NCBI RefSeq assembly: GCF_024168645.1
Contig: NZ_JALJWF010000001.1
Location: 6,017,501-6,081,500 of the forward strand
Length of the DNA stretch: 64,000 nucleotides
Direction of reading: 5' to 3'
DNA from: Pseudomonas sp. GGS8
GTDB lineage: Bacteria; Pseudomonadota; Gammaproteobacteria; Pseudomonadales; Pseudomonadaceae
Both the position numbers and the translations under genes were made by a program. The notes beneath the pieces were generated by a model. It was not told the DNA's origin and searched no databases. It was given only the letters and a program-made list of their open reading frames with translations. The first letter of the stretch is position 1. Every line of letters starts with the position of its first letter. Positions 63,181 to 64,000 of this stretch are shown piece by piece.

Positions 63181-64000
63181 TCAGTCCTCGAGTGCGCGGA
63201 CCCGCTCGTGACGTTGCTGCTCCTCAGGCTGGGCGGACGACTGCAGGGTGAAATCGAAATCGATTTCGGCAAAACGACCGCTCACACCATGGGCCGCCGC
63301 ACGCTGCGGATCGTCGCTGAAAGTGATCTTGGCGATCAGCTCGTCACGGGTGGCGTAAGCGAAATCGTCATGCAGGTACTGATCGCCATCGAGGTTGATC
63401 TGGGTGGTCAGATGACGATGGTCCGGGGCCGAAATGAAGAAGTGAATGTGCGCCGGCCGCTGACCATGACGGCCCAGTTGATCGAGCAGTTGCTGGGTCG
63501 GACCGTCCGGCGGGCAACCGTAGCCCGACGGCACGATGCTGCGAAAGCGGTAGCGACCCTCGGCATCGGTGACGATCCGGCGACGCAGGTTGAACTCGGA
63601 CTGGGCGGTATCGAAGTAGGAATAGGTGCCGCCGGTGTTGGCGTGCCAGACATCAACCACCGCCCCGGCCAGCGGTTCGCCGGCGGTGTTGCGCACCTGG
63701 CCTTGCATGAACAGCACCACGCCCGGATCGACGCCATCGTCCAGTCGCGCTTCGAAGTTCGACAGCGGCGCACCCGCCACATACAGCGGCCCTTCGATGG
63801 TCCGCGGGGTGCCGCCGGATTTACCGGCCTGCTCGTCTTCGGCATCCATCAGCAGGTCGAGGTAATGCTCAAGACCAAGCCCGGCCACCAACAGACCGGC
63901 CTCCTGCCGCGCACCCAGCACGTTGAGGTAATTGACGGCGTTCCAGAATTCTTCCGGGGTCACGGCCAGGTCTTCGATGATGTTCACCGAATCGCGCAGG
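63181..64000 (-). CDS. catA: Catechol 1,2-dioxygenase CatA (5' end outside window)
   Basis: The frame is open to the window edge (LRDSVNIIEDLAVTPEEFWNAVNYLNVLGARQEAGLLV). Intradiol dioxygenase core GPLYVAGAP, VDVWHANTGGTYSYFD (first Tyr ligand), FRSIVPSGYGCPPDGPTQQLLDQLGRHGQRPAHIHFFISAPDH with Tyr and two His ligands for Fe(III). It opens the catechol ring to cis,cis-muconate. The first residues, about 40, lie off the right end. Confidence 0.96.
   Translation of the reverse strand, partial: LRDSVNIIEDLAVTPEEFWNAVNYLNVLGARQEAGLLVAGLGLEHYLDLLMDAEDEQAGKSGGTPRTIEGPLYVAGAPLSNFEARLDDGVDPGVVLFMQGQVRNTAGEPLAGAVVDVWHANTGGTYSYFDTAQSEFNLRRRIVTDAEGRYRFRSIVPSGYGCPPDGPTQQLLDQLGRHGQRPAHIHFFISAPDHRHLTTQINLDGDQYLHDDFAYATRDELIAKITFSDDPQRAAAHGVSGRFAEIDFDFTLQSSAQPEEQQRHERVRALED

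Noticed and set aside
1..64000. CRISPR arrays, tRNA, rRNA
   Set aside because: No regularly spaced repeats and no cloverleaf or rRNA-like sequence noticed on reading; a formal search was not possible.

Overview
The window looks like a chromosome segment from a fluorescent-group Pseudomonas. It carries a BenR/benABCD/catA aromatic pathway, REP-like repeats (TGTGGCGAGGG...), OsmE and RtcB, many AraC/TetR/LysE family genes, and mostly high-GC coding sequence. No rRNA, tRNA or CRISPR array was seen.

Layout. 1-7.3 kb: tail of an AraC regulator; a very large pseudokinase/ATPase/histidine kinase; a divergent two-gene response-regulator unit. 7.4-13.9 kb: a less GC-rich island with an Lrp-type regulator, a YczE-like membrane protein, a radical SAM enzyme, two PLP enzymes and a LysE exporter. 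It looks like a small amino-acid-derived metabolite pathway. 14.2-19.7 kb: an AraC regulator and a divergent MFS/FAH/SDR/2-hydroxyacid dehydrogenase catabolic operon. 19.8-29.9 kb: a tightly coupled minus-strand operon of an SGNH protein, a 31-aa Lys-rich peptide, a 703-aa HDO-type iron oxygenase, an O-carbamoyltransferase, a 38-aa peptide, a TauD-type dioxygenase, two ATP-grasp ligases, an SDR and a LysE exporter. This is the most exciting part. It resembles the 4-formylaminooxyvinylglycine (FVG, gvg) cluster of P. fluorescens WH6 in combining a carbamoyltransferase, LysE export and two essential tiny ORFs. It lacks a formyltransferase and adds ATP-grasp and TauD enzymes, so it probably makes a different, possibly peptide-linked, product.

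30.5-39.3 kb: regulators, a DUF2867 protein, an unknown 275-aa protein, an EamA transporter, and a TetR-controlled Old Yellow Enzyme/SDR/hydrolase/quinone-oxidoreductase set. 39.4-42 kb: small proteins, a short cytochrome c and lipoproteins, plus a phage-like remnant. 42.2-48.9 kb: AraC regulator, thiolase/3-hydroxyacyl-CoA dehydrogenase/TetR operon, cupredoxin and phosphoesterase divergent from an ECF sigma/anti-sigma pair. 49.4-58.1 kb: small hypothetical genes, a single-gene ClyA/HBL-like alpha-helical toxin candidate with an I78-type inhibitor-like neighbour, rtcB, osmE and a NUDIX hydrolase. 58.2-64 kb: benDCBA, benR and the 3' part of catA, all on the minus strand, with two textbook BenR/XylS half-site repeats upstream of benA.

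The 7.4-30.5 kb stretch is bounded by two decayed gene pieces (a DeoR-family tail and a DUF1254 N-terminus), consistent with accessory DNA that has replaced older genes. All functions are read from sequence motifs and memory of families. No database search was possible.
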